Positions 5,710 to 11,808 of a stretch of 11,808 nt of DNA are shown piece after piece. Under the pieces are notes generated by a model. It was not told where the DNA came from, searched no databases, and worked only from the letters and a program-made list of their open reading frames with translations. Source of the DNA: an uncultured bacterium (GTDB taxonomy: Bacteria; Cyanobacteriota; Vampirovibrionia; Gastranaerophilales; Gastranaerophilaceae); contig CAMVQX010000041.1 in the NCBI GenBank assembly GCA_947169755.1, positions 1-11,808 on the forward strand, read 5' to 3'. Numbering within the stretch: position 1 is the stretch's first letter; each line of letters begins with the position of its first letter. The translations under genes and the position numbers were made by a program.

Positions 5710-6391
5710 TTTCAACTTCTTTTTCGGTACCTTCTGAAGCTAAAGAATCAACTTTATTCTCAAACTTTTTGATTTTCTCATTTAATTCGGGATTATTTTT
5801 ATCTTTTTGGTATTCTTTTGCAATTTCAGCGCCTTCCTGCAATAACTGCCTAAATTCTTGCATTGCATTTTTTGCATTTTCAAGCTTATTTTTTAACTCA
5901 TTAGCTTTTGATTGCATTTCAGCTTCGCTCATTTTTCCTGTTTCAAGGTTTGTTATTTCTTGTATTATTTCAACATTATCTTTTGTCATTTGTTGCAAGA
6001 TTTTTCCAAACTTATTTTCTGCCATTTCATCCCAGCCTGGAATCATACTATTGTGAATTATAGTCATCATTTGACCATCTTTTTCCGTAACTGAAAAACT
6101 ATCATCATAACAACTTCTCAAAATTATTGATAAATCTTGTCTTGCTGCACTATGACTCAATCTATCTAAATCTTCTTCCGATAAATCTGCTTCTGAATAA
6201 ATTTCAGGCTTTCCTTCAATACATCTCAGATTTGGTTTATTTGCTAAATCGCAATTGCTCTGTTGCACATTTAGTTGATATGTATTTTTAAAATTTAATT
6301 GATGATACTGACCAGTCATAGGTCGTTGTCCGAATATAAATGGCTGATATCCGCGTGGAAAATTAATTAAATTAAAGTTAAGTAAACTCAT
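5687..6391 (-). CDS. Unknown protein with a long C-terminal coiled coil
   Basis: I do not recognise this 234-residue protein. The first ~60 residues are polar with aromatic residues (NFPRGYQPFIFGQRPMTGQY) and have no signal peptide or membrane helix. A middle part (about 60-120) is mixed alpha/beta in look. From about residue 125 onward it is almost entirely charged and helical, with heptad-like spacing, consistent with a coiled coil, and it ends in a Lys/Glu-rich tail (EKEVEKDDKKSK). There are only three Cys. The start is supported by GGAG about eight bases upstream. It is divergent from def and convergent with queE, so it is a single-gene unit. It could be a scaffold or structural protein, but nothing in the sequence fixes a function. 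Confidence 0.75.
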   Translation of the reverse strand: MSLLNFNLINFPRGYQPFIFGQRPMTGQYHQLNFKNTYQLNVQQSNCDLANKPNLRCIEGKPEIYSEADLSEEDLDRLSHSAARQDLSIILRSCYDDSFSVTEKDGQMMTIIHNSMIPGWDEMAENKFGKILQQMTKDNVEIIQEITNLETGKMSEAEMQSKANELKNKLENAKNAMQEFRQLLQEGAEIAKEYQKDKNNPELNEKIKKFENKVDSLASEGTEKEVEKDDKKSK

Positions 6392-6457
6392 AATATATAC
6401 TCCATATATAAATTAAAAAATTATGATATTTAGAATTGACTTATTAATAGTTTAAAC

Positions 6458-6473
6458 TTGTAAATCGTTACAA
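6458..6473. promoter_or_regulatory. Inverted repeat TTGTAA-N4-TTACAA overlapping the def -35 box
   Basis: TTGTAA (6458-6463) and TTACAA (6468-6473) are exact reverse complements. The left arm is also the probable -35 box of the def promoter, so a protein bound here would block it. The same core occurs with a 7-base spacer at 2672-2696. The site lies in the spacer shared with the divergent coiled-coil protein gene. Confidence 0.35.
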
Positions 6474-6486
6474 TTTGTTATATAAT
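6458..6486 (+). promoter_or_regulatory. Sigma-70-type promoter of the def-fmt-aroH operon
   Basis: TTGTAA (6458-6463) and a perfect TATAAT (6481-6486) are separated by 17 bases. Transcription should begin near 6493, leaving a short leader that contains the AGAGG ribosome binding site (6495-6499) six bases before the def ATG. Confidence 0.65.
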
Positions 6487-6505
6487 CTTCGTAAAGAGGT
6501 TATAT

Positions 6506-7066
6506 ATGTCAGTTAAAAGAGTTTTACAATATGGGGAAAAGAGCTTAAGAGAGCCTTCAAAAGAGGTACACAAAGTTTCAAAAAAAGTACAAGAACTTGT
6601 GCAGGATTTACTTGATACAATGTATGCAAAAAATGGTGTAGGTATGGCAGCTCCACAAATTGGTACCAATTTAAGAGTTTTTGTTGTTGATGTTTCTAAA
6701 AATGATGAACCGCTTAATCCAATTGTATTTATTAATCCTAAAATTATAAAAAAATCAGGTGCTGTTATTGCTCAAGAAGGATGTATAAGTTTTCCTGAAG
6801 CATATACTGATGTTAAACGATATTCAAATATTACTGTTAAAGCTTTGGATAGACACGGAAGGTCGTTTATTTTAGAGGCAAAAGATGGTGAACTGTTATC
6901 ACGTGCAATACAGCACGAAAATGATCATTTGGATGGAATATTATTTATTGATCATTGTGTAAACAGATTTGAAACAGATGAAATATTGGCAAAACACAAT
7001 CTTCCTCCTGTTGAACCTGATAAGTTGGCTGATGATTCCGAGCTTGATAAGGAGCTTTCAAAGTGA
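6506..7066 (+). CDS. def: Peptide deformylase
   Basis: Def removes the formyl group from the N-terminal Met of new proteins as they leave the ribosome. All three family motifs are present in this 186-residue protein: GVGMAAPQ at 44-51, EGCIS at 91-95 with the metal-binding Cys93, and HENDH at 137-141 supplying two His ligands and the catalytic Glu. The N-terminus (VLQYGEKSLREPSKEV) and length are normal for a bacterial enzyme. The C-terminal tail after about residue 165 is a polar, acidic extension common in this family. The start is fixed by AGAGG six bases upstream. It is the first gene of an operon with fmt, which starts in its last codons through a GTGA overlap; the pair is a common arrangement because Fmt adds the formyl group that Def removes. 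Confidence 0.97.
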   Translation: MSVKRVLQYGEKSLREPSKEVHKVSKKVQELVQDLLDTMYAKNGVGMAAPQIGTNLRVFVVDVSKNDEPLNPIVFINPKIIKKSGAVIAQEGCISFPEAYTDVKRYSNITVKALDRHGRSFILEAKDGELLSRAIQHENDHLDGILFIDHCVNRFETDEILAKHNLPPVEPDKLADDSELDKELSK

Positions 7067-7974
7067 TAAATATTGTATTTTTTGGGACTCCAGATATTGG
7101 TCTAAAATCATTAGAATATCTTTATAATTCCGATGTAATCAATGTTATGGCTGTTGTTACGCAGCCTGATAAGCCTGCAGGGCGCGGACAAAAATTGTCT
7201 ATGTCTCCAATAAAAAAGTTTGCTATTTCAAAAGGTTTACCCGTTTTTCAGCCAAAATCAATTAGAAAAGAGCCTGAAGTAATTGAAAAATTAAAGGCTT
7301 TGAAACCGGATTTTTTTGTTACTTTTGCATTTGGACAAATTTTATCTCAAGAAGTTTTGGATATACCTAAATATGAAACCATTAATCTTCACGCTTCACT
7401 TTTACCCAGATATAGAGGTGCAAACCCTATTCAACGTGCAATTATTAATGGGGATAAAAAAACCGGTATTTGCACAATGATAACAGAATTAGGTCTTGAT
7501 TGCGGCGATATTTGCATGAGAGAAGTTATTGATATTCCGGCTGAAATGACTTGTGTTGATTTATATGAAGAAATTAGTAATAAATCGCCTAAACTTTTGG
7601 AACAAACACTTACAGGTATTGTTGATAATACTCTAAAGCCTGTAAAACAGTGTGAAGATGGTGTTTGTTTCGCAAACAAATTAACAAAAGAAGAAACAAA
7701 AATTGATTGGACAAAATCTGCAGATGAGATTCATAATTTAATTAGAGGCATCTATAAATCTCCATCAGCCTATTTTATTCATAATGATAAGATAATAAAG
7801 GTTTTGGAAACAAGAGTTCTTAACAAATCAGGTAAATGCGGAGAGTTTATTTCCTATACGAAAGATGGAATTGAAGTAGGCTGCGGCGAAAATTGTTTAT
7901 TGTTAGTAAAAGTAAAGCCTGAGGGCAAAGGTGAAATGTTTGCCAGAGACTGGGCTAATGGGTTGAAAAAATGA
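7063..7974 (+). CDS. fmt: Methionyl-tRNA formyltransferase
   Basis: Fmt transfers a formyl group from 10-formyltetrahydrofolate to initiator Met-tRNA, marking it for translation initiation. The 303-residue protein starts NIVFFGTPDIG, has the VTQPDKPAGRGQ loop (32-43), and carries the catalytic signature NLHASLLPRYRGANP at 108-122 with Asn108 and His110, plus Asp146 in the following LGLDCGD. A C-terminal OB-fold-like domain follows the linker near residue 205. The start is GTG at 7063, overlapping the def stop by four bases (GTGA), with AAGGAG (7049-7054) eight bases upstream. It overlaps aroH by another four bases (ATGA). The family signature usually reads GAAP where this has GANP, a minor change. 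Confidence 0.96.
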   Translation: MINIVFFGTPDIGLKSLEYLYNSDVINVMAVVTQPDKPAGRGQKLSMSPIKKFAISKGLPVFQPKSIRKEPEVIEKLKALKPDFFVTFAFGQILSQEVLDIPKYETINLHASLLPRYRGANPIQRAIINGDKKTGICTMITELGLDCGDICMREVIDIPAEMTCVDLYEEISNKSPKLLEQTLTGIVDNTLKPVKQCEDGVCFANKLTKEETKIDWTKSADEIHNLIRGIYKSPSAYFIHNDKIIKVLETRVLNKSGKCGEFISYTKDGIEVGCGENCLLLVKVKPEGKGEMFARDWANGLKK

Positions 7975-8321
7975 TTACAAAAGGTATAAGAGGTGCAATT
8001 ACAGTAGATAATAATTCTTCTGAAGCTTTAAAAAATGCTACATTAGAGCTATTAAGCGAATTGTTTAGCAAAAATGACATAAAAGATGAGTATATTTCTC
8101 ATATAATATTTACAACAACATCTGATTTAAATGCGGATTTCCCTGCAAAGTTTGCAAGAATTAATTTTGGCCTGTCTGATACTGCTATGATGTGCTTTAA
8201 CGAATTAGATGTACCAAATAGTCTGAGAATGTGCCTCAGAATACTTATTGTACTTAATTGCGATGAAAATTTTACACCTAATTTTGTTTATTTAAAAGGT
8301 GCAGAAATGCTACGAAAATAG
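7971..8321 (+). CDS. aroH: Chorismate mutase, AroH class
   Basis: This enzyme rearranges chorismate to prephenate, the branch point to phenylalanine and tyrosine. The 116-residue protein matches the Bacillus subtilis AroH fold. Using that enzyme's numbering, the active-site residues sit at the same positions: Arg7 (GIRGAIT), Phe57 (FPAK), Arg63, Cys75, Glu78 (CFNELDV) and Arg90, with the expected Tyr108 here at 107 (FVYL). AroH is a pseudo-alpha/beta barrel that acts as a trimer, unlike the helical AroQ class. It starts in the fmt stop codon (ATGA overlap) without a strong Shine-Dalgarno, so expression is probably coupled to fmt. No other aromatic amino acid gene is present. Its TAG stop abuts the stop of the convergent gene at 8322 with no bases between. 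Confidence 0.93.
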   Translation: MITKGIRGAITVDNNSSEALKNATLELLSELFSKNDIKDEYISHIIFTTTSDLNADFPAKFARINFGLSDTAMMCFNELDVPNSLRMCLRILIVLNCDENFTPNFVYLKGAEMLRK

Positions 8322-10523
8322 CTACATTTCATCAATTTTTGTTATTTCTGTAATTGCAGGATCCATTAATCTTTTTCCAATATTAGGAAAATCAACGTAA
8401 CAAAGCATTTTGTTGCCATATTTTACCATTTTATTAACAACTCCCTCTCCGAATTTTGGAGTTGAAACTCTATCACCAGGTTTGAATACTTTCCCATCCC
8501 CGTCATCAATGTCATCTGCAGGATATATAGGGACAATTGGCGGTTTATCATCATCTTCAAATGATGGAGATAATTCCGGAACATCTGTAGAACCTGCAAG
8601 TTGTATTTCGTCTGAAGATAATTCGTCTATAATATTTAAATCCTCATCTGTTAATTCGTCTTCAACGATTTCCGGTGTCTCATCTATTACATCATCTTCT
8701 TGAGGCAATTTCTCATAAAACATTTTATCAACGTCTTTTGCCACCTGTTCAACTAATTCTTCATTTTCTTGAGGGATATAATCTTCCGATTCGTTTAAAA
8801 AGTCCGGTATGTCGCTGGTTTTATCGCTTAAGTATGTATCATTTGTATCCAAAGGCTCAACTACAGGTTCATCTTGCACATCCGGTTCTGAAACTTCATC
8901 AAATACTGGTTCAACTTGTTCAACAATTTGAACATCATCTAACGGGTTTTCATCAATATCATCAAAAATCACCTGATTTGGAATTTTTTTTTCCTCAGTT
9001 TCTTGAATATCATCGGTATAGCTTACATTATTGTAATCATCATCGTCAAAAAAATCACTTTGCTCAGAAATTACATCTCCCTCAACTATCTCTGGTTCAG
9101 AAACTGATTCTTCTTCAACAATTTGAGGTTCTGTATATTCTTCATCTTCAGAAAAATTTTCATCTGATATCTCTAATTCTTCTGGAGTTTCTTGTTCAGG
9201 CTCCTGAAATTCTTCTTCAGTTTCTTCTTCATCATTAGGAGTTTCCTCATCATTTTCATCACTGAAGTCTACATTTGGAAATGTAGACTCTTCTAAAAAA
9301 TTTTCGGTATTTTCTCCTTCATTATTGTCATTGTTAGGTAACTCTGCAATTTCGACAATTAATGGTATATTTTGTGTATGTGCACCGTAAACTACAAACT
9401 CATCAGCATTTAGTTTGCTTAAAAAAGCATTATAGCTTCCAAAATCGTGCGTTACGGTAAGTGGTGCAAAAAATATCATATTTTGAGAAGATTCTTTAAT
9501 TTCTGAAATATATTTGAATTCGTGAGGACATATTACAGTCGTATAAACATTATCTCTGTCTATAAAGCGTTTTAGCAACCTCTTGGTAATTATATCGTTG
9601 TTAACCTTTGCAAAAGCATAAAACTTTTCATTTATAGTGTTCATTACACTATAAACATATTCAATCAGCGCACGTTTAAGCGTATCAGGCACATTTGATA
9701 TGTCCAAAACAGTTAAGTCAGACTTTTCCAAAACAATGCTTAAACTAAGCACATCTTTTAAATCTTGAGCAAATACATTCAGTTCTTTGTATTTTAATAA
9801 CTTATTTTTTAATAAAACCAATTCAGGTATTTTTGTTTCCTGATATTGACTGTCTACTACATTCAAAAAAGTATCAAATGGTAAAAATTGCTCAGGCAAA
9901 GTTTTTATATACTCTTGGACTTCTAAAAAGATGTCTTGAATTACTGCTTTGTTTACGGCATCAACATCTTCCAAATCGTTTTCATAAATAAAATCAATAG
10001 CTTTTGAATTTAAAGGCAGCTTAAAATCTCTGCCAAAGACAACTTTACTGTTAGTATCAAACTGGCCCATTGTATCAAATATAACTGTTTTTTCAGATAA
10101 TTGGCGTGTAATATTCGTCAATAGTTCTGAAGTATTGGCTAAATTGTCTGAACAAATAAGCAAATTGTTGTCAAGAATTGACTTATCAACTTTTAGGGGA
10201 ATGTTTTGTTGTGCAATATTTCCCAAAAATAACGGTTCTTCAACAGGAATTATATCTAAAAGCTCATTCGCAGGAAGTTTAGAAACAGTTGCTTTTAAAG
10301 ACGGAATAGTTCCGTTATAATTTTTCAATATACCTTCTTCGTTAAATGTAAATAATAATTTAGCAATTACAAAATTATTAAGAGCATCAGTTTTTACATT
10401 CATTATCTGAGCGACATAAGGGCTATTACTGTCTTCAATTATTAAAAATTCAGATAAAGCTAAATTATCACTAACATCATATCCTATTTTTACTAAATTA
10501 TTCTTAATTTCCAATATTTTCAT
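8322..10523 (-). CDS. HerA-like ATPase with degenerate Walker motifs, acidic linker and UvrD-type Tudor domain
   Basis: A 733-residue protein in three parts. Residues 1-~395 follow the HerA/FtsK-type plan: an N-terminal beta-barrel (1-60), the Walker A position (LKVDKSILDNNLLICSDNLANTS, where HerA has a TGSGKS loop) and then TVIFDTMGQFD (146-156), matching HerA's VLIFDYHGEY. Further on are LTVLDISNVPD (270-280) and EFVVYGAHTQNIPLIVEI (375-392), also HerA-like. The Walker A Gly-Lys-Ser is absent and I see no Walker B acidic pair, so ATPase activity is unlikely. Residues ~395-675 are a low-complexity Glu/Asp-rich linker. Residues ~677-733 (FKPGDRVSTPKFGEG...) match the C-terminal Tudor domain of UvrD/PcrA, which in PcrA binds RNA polymerase. 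GAGGAA precedes the ATG. It lies 42 bases after yqeK, probably in one operon. Confidence 0.75.
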   Translation of the reverse strand: MKILEIKNNLVKIGYDVSDNLALSEFLIIEDSNSPYVAQIMNVKTDALNNFVIAKLLFTFNEEGILKNYNGTIPSLKATVSKLPANELLDIIPVEEPLFLGNIAQQNIPLKVDKSILDNNLLICSDNLANTSELLTNITRQLSEKTVIFDTMGQFDTNSKVVFGRDFKLPLNSKAIDFIYENDLEDVDAVNKAVIQDIFLEVQEYIKTLPEQFLPFDTFLNVVDSQYQETKIPELVLLKNKLLKYKELNVFAQDLKDVLSLSIVLEKSDLTVLDISNVPDTLKRALIEYVYSVMNTINEKFYAFAKVNNDIITKRLLKRFIDRDNVYTTVICPHEFKYISEIKESSQNMIFFAPLTVTHDFGSYNAFLSKLNADEFVVYGAHTQNIPLIVEIAELPNNDNNEGENTENFLEESTFPNVDFSDENDEETPNDEEETEEEFQEPEQETPEELEISDENFSEDEEYTEPQIVEEESVSEPEIVEGDVISEQSDFFDDDDYNNVSYTDDIQETEEKKIPNQVIFDDIDENPLDDVQIVEQVEPVFDEVSEPDVQDEPVVEPLDTNDTYLSDKTSDIPDFLNESEDYIPQENEELVEQVAKDVDKMFYEKLPQEDDVIDETPEIVEDELTDEDLNIIDELSSDEIQLAGSTDVPELSPSFEDDDKPPIVPIYPADDIDDGDGKVFKPGDRVSTPKFGEGVVNKMVKYGNKMLCYVDFPNIGKRLMDPAITEITKIDEM

Positions 10524-10548
10524 TCTAAAACTTCCTCACTTTAAAAAT

Positions 10549-10569
10549 ATGCTAACACAAACATGCTAA
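10549..10569. repeat. Short direct repeat upstream of the HerA-like gene
   Basis: ATGCTAA occurs at 10549-10555 and again at 10563-10569, a 14-base period, in the gap between yqeK and the HerA-like gene. It may be chance in AT-rich DNA; no promoter consensus was seen with it. Confidence 0.3.
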
Positions 10570-11141
10570 TTTTGTACCAAATCTTGAAGTTTGTTGTAGA
10601 TGTCTATTGTTAACAAACATATTTTTAAATCACGTTTTACAAGACTCTTAATCGTTTCTTTGTAGCAAACTAATAGTGCTTTATTAAGCCCGTTATCCTC
10701 TTTTAAAATCTTTTTAATTTTTTTACTGTAATCTTTATCTCTTGTGTTAGGTTCAATTTTGTCTGCAATAAAAACTATTTTTTCAAAATCGGTCATATCA
10801 AGCTTTCCGAGAGTATGCCATCTTATTGCAGAGAGAATTTCCTCATCGTTAACGTTAAACTCTTTTTGTGCAATATATGCACTTACAGGGGCGTGCAAAG
10901 TTTTTTTATTAAGCATTTCTTCTTTTTTTACATCCAAATGCTTTTCAATTATATCTACAAGCTTATCTTTAGAAAAGCATTTTGCACAGTCGTGAAGTAA
11001 ACCCGCAAGATAAGCTTTTTCACAATCTAAGCCGAATTGACTTGCTAATTTTTTTGCGCAGTTAGCTGTTCCAAGAGTGTGATAATATCTTTCTTCATTT
11101 AAATTTTCTTTTAGCCATTTCTTAATTTTTGTATAATCCAT
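10566..11141 (-). CDS. yqeK: YqeK-family HD phosphohydrolase (diadenosine tetraphosphatase-like)
   Basis: YqeK proteins are HD-domain hydrolases; characterised members cleave diadenosine tetraphosphate symmetrically to two ADP. The 191-residue protein has the family's metal-binding residues in order: His21 (RYYHTLG), His50-Asp51 (AGLLHDCAK), His83 (LHAPVSA), His109 (IRWHTLGK) and Asp127 (FIADKIEPNTR). Length is normal. The ATG at 11141 is the only one close after the in-frame stop; it lies only two bases after AAAGGA, a short spacing, and the gene begins 20 bases inside nadD, so translational coupling is likely. The nadD-yqeK pair is widespread in bacteria and suggests a shared role in nucleotide or NAD metabolism. 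The exact substrate here is inferred from the family. Confidence 0.92.
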   Translation of the reverse strand: MDYTKIKKWLKENLNEERYYHTLGTANCAKKLASQFGLDCEKAYLAGLLHDCAKCFSKDKLVDIIEKHLDVKKEEMLNKKTLHAPVSAYIAQKEFNVNDEEILSAIRWHTLGKLDMTDFEKIVFIADKIEPNTRDKDYSKKIKKILKEDNGLNKALLVCYKETIKSLVKRDLKICLLTIDIYNKLQDLVQN

Positions 11142-11706
11142 ATTCCTTTATATAATCCTCTTCTTCCTTTGGTATAAAATCTAATACTTCTTTACCGGCA
11201 GCGATTCTGTTACGTATTTCTGTTGATGAAATATCAAGAAATTTCATATTTGCAAATTTAAAATTGTAACCTTTATCTTTTAAATAATTAAAATCTACAG
11301 GTTCATTTTCTCGTATAAAAATTATAAAATCAACTAAATCTCTAAGCTTTTCTGTTTCATACCAAGTTTCAATTTTTTTAAAAGCATCTGTACCTATAAT
11401 CATACTAATTTTTTCGTCAACTTGGTATTTTTTATATAATTCCAATATAGTTAAGTATGTGTAGGATTTTCCATCTCGATTAAACTCTATATCTGATACT
11501 TCAAACTTAAAATTGTTATTTGTTGCAATTTTAGCCATATTTAATCTGTGTTGGGATAATTCATCTTTGTAATCTTTATGTGGCGGCTTATAAGCAGGTA
11601 TAAAAATTATTTTATCAAATCCAAAATTATCAATTACATATTGAGCCATTTTTAAATGAGCATTGTGAATTGGATTGAATGTCCCGGGAAATATGCATAA
11701 TCTCAT
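11122..11706 (-). CDS. nadD: Nicotinate-nucleotide adenylyltransferase
   Basis: NadD joins nicotinate mononucleotide and ATP to make deamido-NAD+, the step before NAD synthetase. The 194-residue protein opens MRLCIFPGTFNPIHNAHL, with the nucleotidyltransferase GTFNPIHNAH motif at 8-17. It also has PPHK (41-44), the ligand-binding IIGTDAF (103-109) with Trp115, and the second signature ISSTEIRNR (159-167). Length is normal for NadD. I chose the ATG at 11706; a TTG at 11721 in the same frame would add five residues before the conserved start and is unlikely. A TATAAT ends six bases upstream of this ATG with no Shine-Dalgarno between, suggesting a leaderless transcript. It overlaps yqeK by 20 bases. 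Confidence 0.95.
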   Translation of the reverse strand: MRLCIFPGTFNPIHNAHLKMAQYVIDNFGFDKIIFIPAYKPPHKDYKDELSQHRLNMAKIATNNNFKFEVSDIEFNRDGKSYTYLTILELYKKYQVDEKISMIIGTDAFKKIETWYETEKLRDLVDFIIFIRENEPVDFNYLKDKGYNFKFANMKFLDISSTEIRNRIAAGKEVLDFIPKEEEDYIKEYGLYKN

Positions 11707-11712
11707 ATTAAA

Positions 11713-11718
11713 ATTATA
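11713..11718 (-). promoter_or_regulatory. Consensus -10 box giving a leaderless nadD transcript
   Basis: TATAAT on the minus strand (11718-11713) ends six bases before the nadD ATG at 11706, so transcription should begin at or beside the start codon. No Shine-Dalgarno is present. No recognisable -35 box lies 16-18 bases upstream. Confidence 0.5.
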
Positions 11719-11721
11719 CAA

Positions 11722-11808
11722 TAAAAATATTTATCGCTCGTGGCTATGCATAAAATTAGCCCTCGCATTATATGCCAGCGTTCACAACAACAACGCAAAC
11801 TCAACGTT
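11722..11808. other. Non-coding window edge, G+C-richer than the rest
   Basis: No gene start is visible here. A hand count gives 35 G or C in the 74 bases from 11735 to 11808, clearly above the AT-rich neighbouring genes. It contains a weak inverted pair, GGCTA (11742-11746) and TAGCC (11757-11761). It could be the edge of a repeat or an intergenic structured element that continues beyond the window. Confidence 0.4.

Noticed and set aside
8458..8492. C-terminal domain of the 733-residue protein as a CarD-type domain
   Set aside because: The GDRVSTPKFGEGVV pattern fits the UvrD/PcrA Tudor consensus (H/P-KFGEG) better than CarD, and the domain ends about 50 residues later like that of UvrD.
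8675..9238. Plus-strand 187-codon open frame
   Set aside because: It lies opposite the acidic low-complexity linker of the HerA-like gene; its Leu/His/Gln-rich product is what antisense of Glu/Asp codons gives.
11707..11721. Upstream TTG start for nadD
   Set aside because: It overlaps the TATAAT box and adds five residues ahead of the conserved NadD start; the ATG at 11706 fits the family.
11742..11761. Inverted repeat GGCTA-N10-TAGCC as a terminator
   Set aside because: The arms are only 5 bases and no T-run follows directly on either strand.

Overview
The window reads as a chromosomal segment of a strongly AT-rich bacterium using the standard bacterial code (TGA ends queE, def and fmt; TGG encodes Trp). 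A tandem array of short type IV pilin-like genes beside queE, def-fmt, an AroH-type chorismate mutase and nadD-yqeK suggests a gut Melainabacteria/Gastranaerophilales-type organism. That placement is my inference from gene style; the window holds no phylogenetic marker such as rRNA.

Layout. (1) 1-2322, minus strand: three complete and one edge-truncated type IV pilin-like genes, head to tail with 12-13 base gaps, behind a promoter with consensus -35 and -10 boxes and a 17-base spacer (2344-2372). (2) 2379-2606, minus strand: an unrecognised 75-residue protein, followed by a 149-base divergent spacer carrying a 9-bp-arm inverted repeat. (3) 2756-5681, plus strand: a PurD-fold protein that has lost its ATP-grasp signature residues, a DnaJ-like chaperone with half the usual zinc-finger region, and queE, closely spaced or overlapping. 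(4) 5687-6391, minus strand: an unrecognised protein with a long predicted coiled coil. (5) 6506-8321, plus strand: def, fmt and aroH, each overlapping the next by 4 bases, behind a good sigma-70-type promoter. (6) 8322-11706, minus strand: nadD, yqeK and a 733-residue protein that looks like a HerA-type ATPase without a usable Walker A motif, joined by a roughly 280-residue acidic linker to a UvrD/PcrA-type C-terminal Tudor domain. The last ~100 bases hold no recognisable gene and are richer in G+C.

How the genes fit together. Def removes the N-formyl group that Fmt adds to initiator Met-tRNA, so unit 5 is mainly translation initiation and quality control. QueE makes the 7-deazaguanine core of queuosine. 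NadD makes the NAD+ precursor, and YqeK is its frequent HD-phosphohydrolase neighbour. The pilins would be exported and assembled by type IV pilus or type II secretion machinery encoded elsewhere.

The most unusual content is two proteins that keep the fold of a nucleotide-using enzyme but not its catalytic residues (PurD-like at 2756, HerA-like at 8322), a pilin with a dockerin-type calcium loop, and several genes without a Shine-Dalgarno whose start codon lies just where transcription should begin. No RNA gene, CRISPR array or insertion sequence was seen, and no gene-free stretch exceeds 300 bases.
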